This document shows positions 17,215 to 25,779 of a stretch of 64,000 bases of DNA, piece by piece. The notes under the pieces were generated by a model. That model saw nothing but the letters and a program-made list of their open reading frames with translations. It did not search any database and was not told where the DNA came from. The DNA lies in assembly GCF_002741035.1 (NCBI RefSeq), contig NZ_CP016808.1, positions 2,492,001 through 2,556,000 of the forward strand, written 5' to 3'. This DNA is from Paenibacillus sp. BIHB 4019 (lineage in GTDB: Bacteria; Bacillota; Bacilli; Paenibacillales; Paenibacillaceae). A program made the position numbers and the translations under genes. Every line of letters begins with the position of its first letter. Position 1 is the first letter of the stretch.

Positions 17215-18156
17215 ATGAATCTATCTATTCAAGCAGGGTTAATAGGGCTTTGTATTGGGGATGCATTAGGCGTTCCCGTGGAGTTTAGCAATCGGAAGAC
17301 GCTAGAGAAGGCACCTTTAACGGACATGGTCGGTTATGGCTCTCATCAGCAGCCGCCAGGCACTTGGTCGGATGATGCGTCCTTGACCTTATGTCTGGTG
17401 GAGAGCCTTGCCTATTGCAAAAGCGTAGAGGTGCATGATATTGCGAGCCGCTTCGTAGAATGGAAGCGGGGCGAGCGCTGGACGCCGCATGGCGAGGTGT
17501 TCGATATTGGCATAGCGACGAGCGAGGCGATCGACCGGCTTGCGCGTGGGGTAGAGCCTGAGTTGGCAGGCGGCAGCGGCGAATACAGCAATGGCAACGG
17601 TTCATTGATGCGTATTTTGCCGATGGCCTATTGGATGCTTGATGCTGGCATAGAGGAACGGTCAACTGCGGTTGGCAGGGTTTCATCGCTAACCCACAGG
17701 CATCCTATATCGATGATGGCCTGCGTCTATTACACGGAGTATGCCGTGCAATTGTTGAGGGGCCACAGCCCGCAGGAGAGTTATGCGGCAACGAATCGGA
17801 CAATCCAACTTTTTTATGCGGGCAACAGCGATCTGGATCGTTTTGAACGTCTGCTTAGCGGGCAGCTGGCAAGCCTGAAGGTGGACAGCATTGCTTCGTC
17901 AGGCTATGTCATGCACACGCTGGAAGCCAGTATCTGGAGCCTGCTGACGACCGGCAGCTATGCCGCAGCGGTACTTCGCGCTATTAACTTGGGCGAGGAT
18001 ACGGATACGACAGGTGCGGTAACAGGCGGTCTTGCAGGCATCTATTATGGTCTTTCGTCCATTCCCTCGCATTGGCTGAAGCAGCTTGCGCGAGCGGATG
18101 AGCTATTTCAGCTATGCGACAGCTTTAACGAAGGGCTTGCAGAGCTGAAGCGATAG
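17215..18156 (+). CDS. ADP-ribosylglycohydrolase family protein
   Basis: This 313-residue all-helical enzyme belongs to the DraG/ARH family, which removes ADP-ribose from proteins or small molecules using two metal ions. The metal-site motifs are clear: IGDALGVPVEF near residue 13, GTWSDDASLTL near 45 (the T-x-D-D motif), and NLGEDTDTTGAVTGGLAG near 260 (second D-x-D-T cluster). The length is normal. A strong AGGAGG site supports the ATG. It may share a transcript with the preceding phosphatase. No ADP-ribosyltransferase was seen in the window, so the target is unknown. A macrodomain ADP-ribose hydrolase is encoded at 56.4 kb. Confidence 0.93.
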   Translation: MNLSIQAGLIGLCIGDALGVPVEFSNRKTLEKAPLTDMVGYGSHQQPPGTWSDDASLTLCLVESLAYCKSVEVHDIASRFVEWKRGERWTPHGEVFDIGIATSEAIDRLARGVEPELAGGSGEYSNGNGSLMRILPMAYWMLDAGIEERSTAVGRVSSLTHRHPISMMACVYYTEYAVQLLRGHSPQESYAATNRTIQLFYAGNSDLDRFERLLSGQLASLKVDSIASSGYVMHTLEASIWSLLTTGSYAAAVLRAINLGEDTDTTGAVTGGLAGIYYGLSSIPSHWLKQLARADELFQLCDSFNEGLAELKR

Positions 18157-18206
18157 GGCCATTTGGGGCTGGTTAGGCTCCCACAGCTCCAAAAATAAAT
18201 ATAAAT

Positions 18207-18252
18207 AACCGCCGCCGACTCCCTTAGCTCTACCTAGGGGCGGCGGTTTTGC
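18207..18252. terminator. Bidirectional intrinsic terminator
   Basis: The perfect 10-bp arms AACCGCCGCC (18207-18216) and GGCGGCGGTT (18239-18248) are followed by TTTGC on the plus strand and preceded by A/T-rich sequence. It separates the convergent glycohydrolase and monooxygenase genes. Confidence 0.78.
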
Positions 18253-18255
18253 TTA

Positions 18256-19611
18256 TCAATGGCTCGTTGCTTTAGTAAAGCGATTGCGCGGCAGCGGCAG
18301 GTTGAAATGCTCCCGGAGGGTAACGCCTTCATATTCGGTGCGGAAAAGGCCGCGCTGCTGCAAAATCGGCACGACACGATCGACAAACAGCTCCAGTCCA
18401 TCCGGCAGCAGCGGAGCCATAAGCATAAAGCCGTCAGCCGCCTGCTCGGCGAACCATTCCTCCAAAGTGTCTGCGATTTTCTCGGCGGTGCCAACGAGAT
18501 GATCCCCGCTGAAGGAGCCTGTGAGAAAGGAATACACCTCGCGCAGCGTCGGGTTTTCCCTTGCAATAACCGGCTGGTGCTTGAGGTAGTCCGTTTTGTT
18601 CAGCTTAATGCGGTCGAGCCCAACCTCGCGGGCGCGTGATTCCAGCGTATAGCCAGAGAAATCGATCGCCTGAAAATAATCCGCCAGAAAGCCGATGCCC
18701 TGCTCCTCTGTAATCAACGCCTCTAGCTGCTTGAGCTTCGCCCGCGCATCCTCCTCGGTATCGCCAATAATCGGCGATATGCCTTGCAAAATATATATAT
18801 CCTCAGGTGCGCGCCCCCATTTAGCGGCTTTCCCTTTAAACGATTGATAGAATGCCTGCGCTTCCTCCTTGCTGTGCTTGATAGAGAAAATGACTTCCGC
18901 CGTTCGCGAGGCAAAATCCTGCCCGGCCTCAGAGTTTCCGGCCTGCACGAGCACAGGATGCCCCTGCTGCGAGCGGCTAATATTTAGCGGCCCTTCCACC
19001 GAGAAGAACTCTCCTTGATGCTGAAGCCGATGCAGCTTCTCCTTGCGGAAAAACTGCCCTGATTCCTTGTTGCGGACGAAGGCGCCGTCCTCCCAAGAAT
19101 CCCATAACCCTTGCACCACCTCGAGAAATTCCTCCGCCCGCTTGTAGCGAAGACTATGCTCGAAATGCTCATCCCGGCCAAAATTGCGCGCCGTATTCCC
19201 GGACAGATCCCTTGTAGTTACGATGTTCCAGCCAACCCGTCCCTTGCTGATCTGATCGGCAGACAGAAGCAGCCGAGCCAGATTGAACGGCTCAATATAA
19301 GAGGTTGAGGCGGTGGCGACTACGCCGATATGCGTCGTGGCGCATGCTAAAGCCGTGATCAGTGTAATCGGCTCGAACCGGTTTAGTATGTTTGGATGAG
19401 ACTGCTCGTTAATTGCCAGGCTGTCCGCGATAAAAGCGATATCGAATTTCCCGCGCTCAGCGGTTTGGGCGAGCTTCCGGTAATAGTCGATGTCGATGCT
19501 CGCATCCGGCTGTGCATGGGGATGGCGCCAGCCCGCCACATGCATGCCTGTGCCAACCAAATAAGCGGATAATTTTATTTTCTGGCTTTTTCCCGCAGGT
19601 TGTTGGGACAT
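18256..19611 (-). CDS. Flavin-dependent monooxygenase, NtaA/SnaA/DszA/YxeK class
   Basis: This 451-residue bacterial-luciferase-like TIM barrel uses FMNH2 and oxygen. It contains the class sequence GWRHPHAQPDASIDIDYY near residue 27, FDIAFIADSLAI, ATASTSYIEPFNLARLL near 100 and GRVGWNIVTTRDLSGNTARNFG near 120. The C-terminal GTAEKIADTLEEWF and LPLPRNRF segments are also typical. Members oxidise nitrilotriacetate, sulfur heterocycles, pristinamycin or N-acetyl-S-succinocysteine, and many serve in scavenging organic sulfur. A reduced-flavin source must come from elsewhere. It is divergent from a methionine-type ABC importer, which supports a sulfur role (inference). Confidence 0.92.
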   Translation of the reverse strand: MSQQPAGKSQKIKLSAYLVGTGMHVAGWRHPHAQPDASIDIDYYRKLAQTAERGKFDIAFIADSLAINEQSHPNILNRFEPITLITALACATTHIGVVATASTSYIEPFNLARLLLSADQISKGRVGWNIVTTRDLSGNTARNFGRDEHFEHSLRYKRAEEFLEVVQGLWDSWEDGAFVRNKESGQFFRKEKLHRLQHQGEFFSVEGPLNISRSQQGHPVLVQAGNSEAGQDFASRTAEVIFSIKHSKEEAQAFYQSFKGKAAKWGRAPEDIYILQGISPIIGDTEEDARAKLKQLEALITEEQGIGFLADYFQAIDFSGYTLESRAREVGLDRIKLNKTDYLKHQPVIARENPTLREVYSFLTGSFSGDHLVGTAEKIADTLEEWFAEQAADGFMLMAPLLPDGLELFVDRVVPILQQRGLFRTEYEGVTLREHFNLPLPRNRFTKATSH

Positions 19612-19730
19612 GTCAAGCTCCTCCTCGATAAATATGTATAATATAAGTGAACAGGGTGGTTTAGTTTGTTTTAATTAATTTATCACCTTCAATTTCTAGC
19701 GTCAATCCCGATTATTGCCAAAAAAAGAAG

Positions 19731-19759
19731 TTGACACCGCCGGGCATTTGCTTTAAATT
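19731..19759 (+). promoter_or_regulatory. Promoter of the methionine-type ABC operon
   Basis: TTGACA (19731-19736) and TAAATT (19754-19759) are spaced 17 bases. The transcript would start near 19767 and carry a leader of about 240 bases. Just downstream, TAGGAATAGTTGG resembles sulfur-control operator sequence of Bacilli, but that is only a suggestion. Confidence 0.68.
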
Positions 19760-19825
19760 TATAAAACAAATAGGAATAGTTGGTTTTTGGGCAATCAGCC
19801 CATAACTAGTTGACCAGAACACTGG

Positions 19826-19879
19826 AAACTAAACTCTCCACCGAGCAGATTGAACGGTGCTGTAGTTTGGTTTTTTTTT
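19826..19879 (+). terminator. Intrinsic terminator inside the leader (probable attenuator)
   Basis: A long hairpin (outer arms AAACTAAAC at 19826-19834 and GTTTGGTTT at 19865-19873 with one G-U pair; inner arms CACCG at 19839-19843 and CGGTG at 19855-19859) is followed by an unbroken T-run to 19879. It lies between the promoter and metN with no gene in between. Upstream GGGC/GCCC and CCAG/CTGG helices could compete. No SAM-I (S-box) or T-box core was found, so the controlling ligand or protein is unknown. Confidence 0.72.
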
Positions 19880-19883
19880 ATTT

Positions 19884-19982
19884 AAATATAGGAAAGTATA
19901 TGATTTCGCCAACCTTTCTCTATATTTCTCGGACTGAAACGCGCCGCGCCGCCAAAGGATGGCTTTCGGCCGTTTCGCCTTA
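19884..19982 (+). repeat. Structured repeat, copy A
   Basis: This is one of three related elements of about 90-100 bp in the window. Hairpin 1 has arms AAATATAGGAAAG (19884-19896) and CTTTCTCTATATTT (19914-19927). Hairpin 2 begins GAAACG (19936) and ends CGTTTC (19976) around a G+C-rich core containing GCCGCCAAAGGATGGC. Compared with copy B (51541-51639, opposite strand), both arms of hairpin 1 differ while pairing is kept. Copy A lies between the leader terminator and the metN start. Confidence 0.8.
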
Positions 19983-20007
19983 TCACGGAGGAGAGGAGTT
20001 TTTTCGC

Positions 20008-20793
20008 ATGATCGTCATAAAGGATTTGCACAAAACCTATACAAGCGGAAGCAGCACGATTACCGCCTTGAATGACATTAACCTGACGATTGATAAGGGG
20101 GATATATTCGGCATTATCGGCTTTAGCGGGGCAGGCAAATCATCATTGATCCGCTGTCTGAACCGGCTCGAGGAGCCTGATTCGGGCTCGATCGAAGTTG
20201 GCGGCAAGGTGCTGACGGATCTGTCTGGCAAGGAGCTGCGGCTGGCCAGGCGGAAGATTGGAATGATTTTTCAACAGTTTAATTTGCTGGATTCACAAAA
20301 TGTGTTTCAAAATGTCGCGTTTCCGCTTCAAGTGGCTGGTTATCCAAAGCCGTTCATTCAAGAGCGCGTGCGGGAGATGCTGGAGCTGGTCGGGCTGACC
20401 GACAAGGAGCATATGTATCCGTCCCAGCTCAGCGGCGGCCAGAAGCAGCGGGTGGGCATTGCCCGGGCGCTTGTGAATGAGCCGGATGTGCTGCTCAGCG
20501 ATGAGGCGACCTCGGCGCTCGATCCGCAGACGACCTACTCCATTTTGGAGCTGCTCCAGGATATTAACCGCAAGCTGAAGCTGACTATCGTCTTAATTAC
20601 ACATGAGCTGGATGTGCTTCAGCATATTTGCCGCCATATGGCGGTCATTGAGCATGGCACTATCGTCGAGACAGGGACGGTCGACAAGCTGTTTATGAAC
20701 CCCGTCAGCTACACCGCCCGGCGGTTCGTCAGCATCATCGATTATTACCGAGACAAACGGTCGATCATGGAGGGGCTGGGAGCTGGAATATGA
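20008..20793 (+). CDS. metN: Methionine-type ABC importer ATPase (MetN-like, short form)
   Basis: This 261-residue ATPase energises import of methionine or a related sulfur compound. It has Walker [10 protein letters not shown] near residue 38, Q-loop [16 protein letters not shown], signature LSGGQKQR near 140 and Walker [14 protein letters not shown] near 160, with the catalytic Glu present. Usual MetN proteins are about 340 residues and end in a NIL domain that binds methionine and inhibits transport; this protein stops before that domain. The ATG at 20008 is chosen because GGAGAGGAG lies just upstream. An open frame extending upstream to 19810 crosses the leader terminator and repeat and is not coding. 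It overlaps metI by four bases. Confidence 0.9.
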   Translation: MIVIKDLHKTYTSGSSTITALNDINLTIDKGDIFGIIGFSGAGKSSLIRCLNRLEEPDSGSIEVGGKVLTDLSGKELRLARRKIGMIFQQFNLLDSQNVFQNVAFPLQVAGYPKPFIQERVREMLELVGLTDKEHMYPSQLSGGQKQRVGIARALVNEPDVLLSDEATSALDPQTTYSILELLQDINRKLKLTIVLITHELDVLQHICRHMAVIEHGTIVETGTVDKLFMNPVSYTARRFVSIIDYYRDKRSIMEGLGAGI

Positions 20794-21455
20794 GAGATGA
20801 TCTGTTCGAGCTGCTATGGGAGGGACTGCTGGAGACGCTGTATATGGTTGCTTGGTCGTCGGTATTCGCTTTAATCATTGGCATTTTGCTAGGCATTACG
20901 CTAGTCGTCAGCGAGAAGGGCGGCATTTTGGAGGCGCCGATTATCAACAAAATGATTGGGACGGCGATTAATGGCGTGCGCTCGCTGCCCTTTATTATTT
21001 TAATCGTGCTGCTGCTGCCGTTGTCCCGGCTAATTGTAGGCACCTCGCTTGGCCCGACAGCAGCCATCGTCGCTTTATCGATTGGGGCCTCGCCGTTTCT
21101 GGGCCGCATTATTGAAAACTCCTTAAAGGAGGTGAGCGCGGGCAAAATAGAAGCGGCCAAAGCGATGGGAGCGACGCCGCTAACCATCATATTCCGCGTG
21201 CTGATTCCCGAAGCGCTTCCGGCCCTTGTTCGGGGGATAACCATCGCCGTCATTGCGATTACGGAATTTACAGCGGTAGCAGGAGCGATTGGCGCAGGGG
21301 GACTTGGCAGTCTGGCGATCCGCTTCGGCTATCAACGGTTCCGCGAAGATATTTTAATTGCTACTGTTATCGTCATTATTTTATTAGTGCAGGCAATTCA
21401 GCTGTCAGGCGATAGCGTAGCTAAAGCGATTTTGAAAAAGCGTCATCTAGGGTAG
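20790..21455 (+). CDS. metI: Methionine-type ABC importer permease (MetI-like)
   Basis: This 221-residue inner-membrane permease has five predicted helices. The cytosolic coupling helix is visible as [20 protein letters not shown] near residue 115, with the EAA-loop glycine. The segments [17 protein letters not shown] near 65 and [20 protein letters not shown] near 160 match MetI. The start codon overlaps the metN stop (ATGA), showing translational coupling. It forms the membrane channel with the ATPase upstream and receives substrate from the lipoprotein downstream. Confidence 0.93.
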   Translation: MRDDLFELLWEGLLETLYMVAWSSVFALIIGILLGITLVVSEKGGILEAPIINKMIGTAINGVRSLPFIILIVLLLPLSRLIVGTSLGPTAAIVALSIGASPFLGRIIENSLKEVSAGKIEAAKAMGATPLTIIFRVLIPEALPALVRGITIAVIAITEFTAVAGAIGAGGLGSLAIRFGYQRFREDILIATVIVIILLVQAIQLSGDSVAKAILKKRHLG

Positions 21456-21500
21456 CTATAACGGCCCTCAAACCTAAATAGAGAAAGCAGGAGTGTAACG

Positions 21501-22403
21501 ATGAAAACAACGAAATGGACCTTTATATCCGCCCTTATTCTTATATTTAGCCTTATCGTCTCAGGCTGCGGCACCGCAGCCAATAATGCCCCGGCAAGCT
21601 CGCCGGAAGCGAGCGCAGCTGCTAGCCCTGCCGAGCAAACCCAGTCGCCGGAAGCTTCCGCTTCGGCAGCCCCGCAAGAGGCAGTGACGCTTAAAGTAGG
21701 CGCTGCTCCAGTGCCGCATGCTGAAATTTTGGAGTTCGTTAAGCCGCTGCTTAAGGAGCAGGGCGTTAATTTGGAAATCGTTGTGCTTGATGATGAAGGC
21801 CAGCTCAATCCTGCGCTATTTGAGAAGCAGATTGATGCAAACTACTTCCAGCACGTTCCGTATCTGGACTCGATTAAAGGGGAGAAGGGGTATGATTTTG
21901 CCGTAACCGCGAAGGTGCATGTCGAGCCGATTGGCTTTTATTCCGAGAAGCTGAAAGCGAAGGATGACATTGCGGATGGCGCAACGATTGCGATTCCGAA
22001 CAACCCGTCGAATGAATACAGGGCGCTGGTGCTGCTTGAGCAGCAGGGGCTGATCAAGCTGAAGGAAGGCTTGGAAAATACGTACGAGGCAACGCCGAAG
22101 GACATCGTAGACAATCCTAAAAATCTTAAGTTTGAGGAAGTAGATTCGGCAACTTTGCCAAGGGTATTGCCTGACGTAGATGGCGCCATTATCAACACGA
22201 ACCTGGTTTTGGAGGCGGGCATCGATCCGAACACTGCGCTGTTCCGCGAGGATGCAGACTCGCCTTACGCGAACATTATCGTCGTCCGCAGCGGGGATGA
22301 GAACCGCGAAGAAATCAAGAAGCTGGATGCGGCGCTCGTATCGCCCGAGGTGAAAAAGTTCATTCAGGACAAATACGGCGTGGCGGTTGTGCCAGCTTTT
22401 TAA
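21501..22403 (+). CDS. metQ: MetQ/NlpA-family substrate-binding lipoprotein
   Basis: This 300-residue lipoprotein binds the substrate of the importer. The signal peptide ends in the lipobox VSGC (lipidated Cys near residue 23). A Pro/Ala/Ser/Glu-rich linker of about 45 residues tethers the mature domain, which begins LKVGAAPVPHAEILEFV, the NlpA family pattern. FEKQIDANYFQHVPYLD near residue 115 and VDGAIINTNLVLEAG near 230 are also characteristic. It may bind D- or L-methionine, or another sulfur compound released by the adjacent monooxygenase (inference). Confidence 0.94.
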   Translation: MKTTKWTFISALILIFSLIVSGCGTAANNAPASSPEASAAASPAEQTQSPEASASAAPQEAVTLKVGAAPVPHAEILEFVKPLLKEQGVNLEIVVLDDEGQLNPALFEKQIDANYFQHVPYLDSIKGEKGYDFAVTAKVHVEPIGFYSEKLKAKDDIADGATIAIPNNPSNEYRALVLLEQQGLIKLKEGLENTYEATPKDIVDNPKNLKFEEVDSATLPRVLPDVDGAIINTNLVLEAGIDPNTALFREDADSPYANIIVVRSGDENREEIKKLDAALVSPEVKKFIQDKYGVAVVPAF

Positions 22404-22451
22404 ACAAAAATAAAAGAGGCCAAACGGCAAGCTGCGCTCGGCCAACCCTTG

Positions 22452-22500
22452 AAAAGCATGTTCCGTACCGCTGCTGCGGGAAAGAACATGCTTTTTATTT
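22452..22500. terminator. Bidirectional intrinsic terminator
   Basis: AAAAGCATGTTC (22452-22463) pairs with GAACATGCTTTT from 22484 and is followed by TATTT. The desR stop codon lies at its far edge. It serves the convergent metQ and desR transcripts. Confidence 0.78.
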
Positions 22501-23094
22501 AAACCAGCCCTTCTCCTTAAAACGGGTAATCGCCTCAATACGATTGCTCACGCCCAGCTTATCCAAAATGACCGAAATATAATTGCGCACGGTGCCATTG
22601 GTCAAATAGAGCTGGTCGGCGATTTCCTTCGTATTTTTGCCGTCGGCGATGAGGCCGAGAACTTCCTTCTCGCGTTCGGTGAGCGGGTTCTCCTGCCCGT
22701 AGGCGTCGTCCACCAGTTCGGGCGCATAAATGCGGCGGCCTGTCATGACGCTGCGTATGGAGCTCGCCAGCTCCTCGCTAGGGCTGTCCTTGAGCAAATA
22801 GCCGCACACGCCGGCCTTGAGCGCACGGTCGAAATAACCGCTTCTGGCGAAGGTGGTCAAAATGATGACCTTGCAGCCTAGCTGGCGGATTTCTTCCGCT
22901 GCCTCCAGCCCGTTCTTGACCGGCATTTCAATGTCCATAATGCAAATGTCCGGCTTGTGAAGCTGGACGAGCGTGATCGCTTCTTCGCCGTTGCCAGCTT
23001 TGCCAACTACGGTCATATCATCCTCCAGATCAAGCAGGGAAGCAAGCGCCCCCAGCAGCATTCGCTGGTCTTCGGCGATAACAATTCTTATCAT
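22495..23094 (-). CDS. desR: DesR response regulator
   Basis: This 199-residue NarL/LuxR-family response regulator has exactly the length of Bacillus DesR. The receiver domain carries the acidic pocket AEDQ and the phospho-acceptor Asp54 (CIMDIEMP). The LuxR DNA-binding domain begins ENPLTEREKEVLGLIADGK near residue 134. When phosphorylated by DesK in the cold, DesR activates the desaturase gene. It overlaps desK by four bases. Candidate binding sites lie upstream of des at about 25.5 kb. Confidence 0.93.
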   Translation of the reverse strand: MIRIVIAEDQRMLLGALASLLDLEDDMTVVGKAGNGEEAITLVQLHKPDICIMDIEMPVKNGLEAAEEIRQLGCKVIILTTFARSGYFDRALKAGVCGYLLKDSPSEELASSIRSVMTGRRIYAPELVDDAYGQENPLTEREKEVLGLIADGKNTKEIADQLYLTNGTVRNYISVILDKLGVSNRIEAITRFKEKGWFK

Positions 23095-24239
23095 AGCGTG
23101 GGCTCCTTTTCCGGCTTCTGGACGACATTGGGCGCTTTAATGACGAGCATCGTGCCGTCTCCGCAAATAATGTCCAGACTGCCATTAATAAACTCCAGTC
23201 TTTCCTTCATGCCTCTAAGGCCATTTCCCCGGTAATAGCTGCGCGACTCCTTGCCGCCTGTAGCAATGCCCGTGCCATTATCCTGGACGCGGACAATAAG
23301 CTCTGTGCGGGTCGGTTCAATCTCGACCAGGCACTTGGTGGCGGAGCTATGCTTGACGATATTCGTAATAGCTTCCTTGAGGCACATGCTGACGACATTT
23401 TCGGCAAGCAGTGAAGTGTCGGTATGCGCCGGATCGCCTTCTACCAGAAGCTGAATATCGGCAGCCTTCAAAATTTGCTTTACCCGAAAAAGCTCATCCT
23501 CAAGCCGTGTTCCACGCATTTCAGTGACAAGCTCCCGCACTTCCTTGAGAGCGGTGCGCGCCGTTTGGCGCACATCATCGATTTCCTCCTGCGCCTTGGC
23601 CGGGTTTTTGTGCATCAGCTTGCCCGCCAGATCGCTTTTCAGCCCGATAAGCGACAGCTTCTGTCCAATCGTATCATGCAGGTCGCGGGCGATCCGCTGC
23701 CGTTCCTCCAGCTTGACGAGCTCTGAAATCCGCTTGTTGGCATGCTCAAGCTCCCCTTCGAGCTTGTCCCGCTTGTTGCGGTTGTACGTATTGACCGGAA
23801 GCAGAATGACGCCGATCAAGCTAATGAGCACGAAGGGGAACTGCGCGAGAAAGACCGGATTTTGCACAGCCAGCCCAAAGTTGATGCTCAGGAAGGTCGT
23901 GACGATATGAATGGAATACAGCGTAAAGAAGCCGATGCGGTTCTGGATATTGCCGATAAAATAAGCGAGAAAAATCGAGAAATACACATAACCGAACATG
24001 AGCGTCATCGCAATGGAAATAATAATTTGGATGCTGGTCCAGAAATAAACCTGCCAGCCCTTGGATACGAAGGAGAGCATATAACAGATGAAAAATAAAA
24101 TGATCATCACAATGCCGGACGTCGCTTGGTAGGGCGATGAATTGCGGAAAATAAAGTAGAAGGGCAGGATGTAGAAAACGACCCAAACGTAAGGGCTGAT
24201 TCCCGTATTTTTATGAAAAATATGATGCCATTTTTGCAT
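23091..24239 (-). CDS. desK: DesK membrane-thickness/cold-sensing histidine kinase
   Basis: This 382-residue sensor has about five hydrophobic segments in the first 150 residues, then a HisKA_3 dimerisation domain and a C-terminal ATPase. The phospho-acceptor is His188 in RIARDLHDTIGQKLS, the same number as the well-studied His188 of Bacillus DesK. The ATPase shows the N-box CLKEAITNIVKHS and the G-boxes DNGTGIA and YRGNGLRGMKERL. In the cold, thicker membranes switch DesK from phosphatase to kinase toward DesR. It is followed by desR with a four-base overlap and preceded by the desaturase gene after a terminator-like hairpin. Confidence 0.93.
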   Translation of the reverse strand: MQKWHHIFHKNTGISPYVWVVFYILPFYFIFRNSSPYQATSGIVMIILFFICYMLSFVSKGWQVYFWTSIQIIISIAMTLMFGYVYFSIFLAYFIGNIQNRIGFFTLYSIHIVTTFLSINFGLAVQNPVFLAQFPFVLISLIGVILLPVNTYNRNKRDKLEGELEHANKRISELVKLEERQRIARDLHDTIGQKLSLIGLKSDLAGKLMHKNPAKAQEEIDDVRQTARTALKEVRELVTEMRGTRLEDELFRVKQILKAADIQLLVEGDPAHTDTSLLAENVVSMCLKEAITNIVKHSSATKCLVEIEPTRTELIVRVQDNGTGIATGGKESRSYYRGNGLRGMKERLEFINGSLDIICGDGTMLVIKAPNVVQKPEKEPTL

Positions 24240-24302
24240 ATGCGTCCCGCCTTTTTAAATCGCTGTTGCAGCAATAAGAGCTGCTTTGAAGCTATTTTAA
24301 CA

Positions 24303-24339
24303 TAAAAGAGGCTCGCGCATTTGGTTCGGCGCAGCCTCT
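24303..24339 (-). terminator. Terminator-like hairpin between des and desK
   Basis: On the minus strand AGAGGCTGCGC pairs with GCGCGAGCCTCT (arms at 24329-24339 and 24307-24318) and is followed by TTTTATG. Read-through would give a lower level of desKR than des, as in Bacillus. Confidence 0.65.
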
Positions 24340-24363
24340 ATATATGCATTTGTTCCTTGCTTG

Positions 24364-25410
24364 CTAGCCTACGCGTCTTGTATCAAGCTTGGTGCTTGCT
24401 CCCTTCGGCTTGCGCAGACGGTGCTTCAAGCCTTTGAAGCTGACGAACATTTTGTTCTCTTCATCCCACAAGCGGAAACGCAGGGCGGTCAAGCTTGTTT
24501 TCAAAGTGATTGTCGTAGCCTGTTGAAGCGGAACGGAGGAGTTATGCGCATCCTCCAAATAATAGTTGGGAACCTTAGGGCTCAAATGATGCACATGATG
24601 GAAGCCAATGTTTCCGCTCATCCATTGAAGGATACGGGGAAGCTTGTAATAAGAGCTGCCTTCAACGGCTGCTTTCACGTAGCTCCACTCATCGTCATGT
24701 TCAAAATACGTATCTTCAAACTGGTGCTGGACGTAGAACAGCCAAATGCCGAAAAATCCTGATAAAAACATAACCGGCAGTTGAACCATTACGAAGGCCT
24801 GCCAGCCCAGCATCCAGCCCAGACCTGCATATAAAGCGACAATCGACGCATTGATTAAATAGGTGTTGATGCGTTCCGGGCGTCTTGCATCTTTGCGGTT
24901 AAAACGGTGCTGAATTAAGAAGACGGCAATGGGACCAAGGCCGAACATCACAATCGGATTACGATAAACCCGGTAATAAAAACGTTGCATAGGCGTTGCT
25001 GCGATATATTCATCCACCGTCATAATCCAGATGTCGCCAACGCCTCTTTTATCGAGGTTGCTGCTGGTTGCATGATGGATGGAGTGGCTGCGTTTCCACT
25101 GCTGGAAGGGGACGAGCGTAATGACGCCGGTAATGTTGCCGACAATAGCGTTTGCCCGTTTGCTTTTGAAAAAAGAACCGTGGGTGCAATCATGGCAAAT
25201 AATAAAGGCCCGAATGACAAAGCCGGCGGTAATCAAGGAAAAAAGAATCGTCAACCAATAGGAGATTGGCATGACGGCATATGCCGCGTACCAGAAAAAG
25301 ACGAGTGGGACTAGTGTATTGATTAATTGTTGTATGCTGGTTTTCATATTCACTTTTTCGTAAGGGGCAAGGCTCTTTTTCAAGCTCGCTTGCTTGGCTT
25401 TCTGATCCAT
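24364..25410 (-). CDS. des: Acyl-lipid desaturase (Delta-5 type)
   Basis: This 348-residue membrane di-iron desaturase introduces a cis double bond into phospholipid acyl chains to keep membranes fluid in the cold. The three histidine boxes are present: HDCTH near residue 98, HSIHH near 134 and HHVHH near 265. Hydrophobic segments flank them as in Bacillus Des (352 residues). The gene order des, desK, desR matches the Bacillus locus, which makes the assignment strong. DesR-like palindromes lie upstream of the start. Electron donors (ferredoxin or flavodoxin) are not encoded nearby. Confidence 0.94.
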   Translation of the reverse strand: MDQKAKQASLKKSLAPYEKVNMKTSIQQLINTLVPLVFFWYAAYAVMPISYWLTILFSLITAGFVIRAFIICHDCTHGSFFKSKRANAIVGNITGVITLVPFQQWKRSHSIHHATSSNLDKRGVGDIWIMTVDEYIAATPMQRFYYRVYRNPIVMFGLGPIAVFLIQHRFNRKDARRPERINTYLINASIVALYAGLGWMLGWQAFVMVQLPVMFLSGFFGIWLFYVQHQFEDTYFEHDDEWSYVKAAVEGSSYYKLPRILQWMSGNIGFHHVHHLSPKVPNYYLEDAHNSSVPLQQATTITLKTSLTALRFRLWDEENKMFVSFKGLKHRLRKPKGASTKLDTRRVG

Positions 25411-25499
25411 AATGAAGCTCCTCCTTCAATAACAAGACGTACATCCTCTGTTCGAGATGCTCGCATCCTGCTAGCTATATTTATATTGTAAAGAAAAAC

Positions 25500-25552
25500 G
25501 TCATGAGCCATAAGTCATAAACGTCAGTTCAGCTATATGACATATGTCATAT
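25500..25552 (-). promoter_or_regulatory. Candidate DesR binding region upstream of des
   Basis: A perfect 18-bp palindrome, ATATGACAT followed by ATGTCATAT (25535-25552), and further TCATGA (25501-25506) and GTCAT (25514-25518) elements lie 90-140 bases upstream of the des start. The A/T-rich segment at about 25473-25492 can supply the -10 region. Tandem GTCAT/ATGAC sites next to a weak promoter fit DesR activation. Confidence 0.65.
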
Positions 25553-25738
25553 GAACACGCTTCTGCATGCCCATAAATGCATGTTTTTAACAATATTATT
25601 GCAGGGACTGGAATAGATAGAGGGCAGTTGGATGGGGGCTGGACGAATAGGCTGAGCCGATAGCGTTTGTATAAGAAAATTGTAGCGTATGTGCATTGTA
25701 GGCAGGATGGGCGATGGGCTACACTTGATCAAGTTGTT

Positions 25739-25753
25739 TGATAATGATAATCA
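25739..25753 (+). promoter_or_regulatory. Fur box
   Basis: TGATAATGATAATCA matches the 7-1-7 Fur consensus at 14 of 15 positions and lies about 30 bases upstream of the ATG at 25780, over the likely promoter (TTGATC upstream). It predicts iron repression of the lipoprotein gene. Confidence 0.85.
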
Positions 25754-25779
25754 CTGATTTAGAGGGGAGTCGAACAGAG

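Noticed and set aside
19760..19880. SAM-I riboswitch before the methionine-type importer
   Set aside because: The conserved S-box core sequences are absent; only an unspecific terminator and short helices were found.
19810..20007. N-terminal extension of the MetN-like ATPase
   Set aside because: The open frame crosses the leader terminator and repeat copy A, has no ribosome site, and family alignment begins at 20008.
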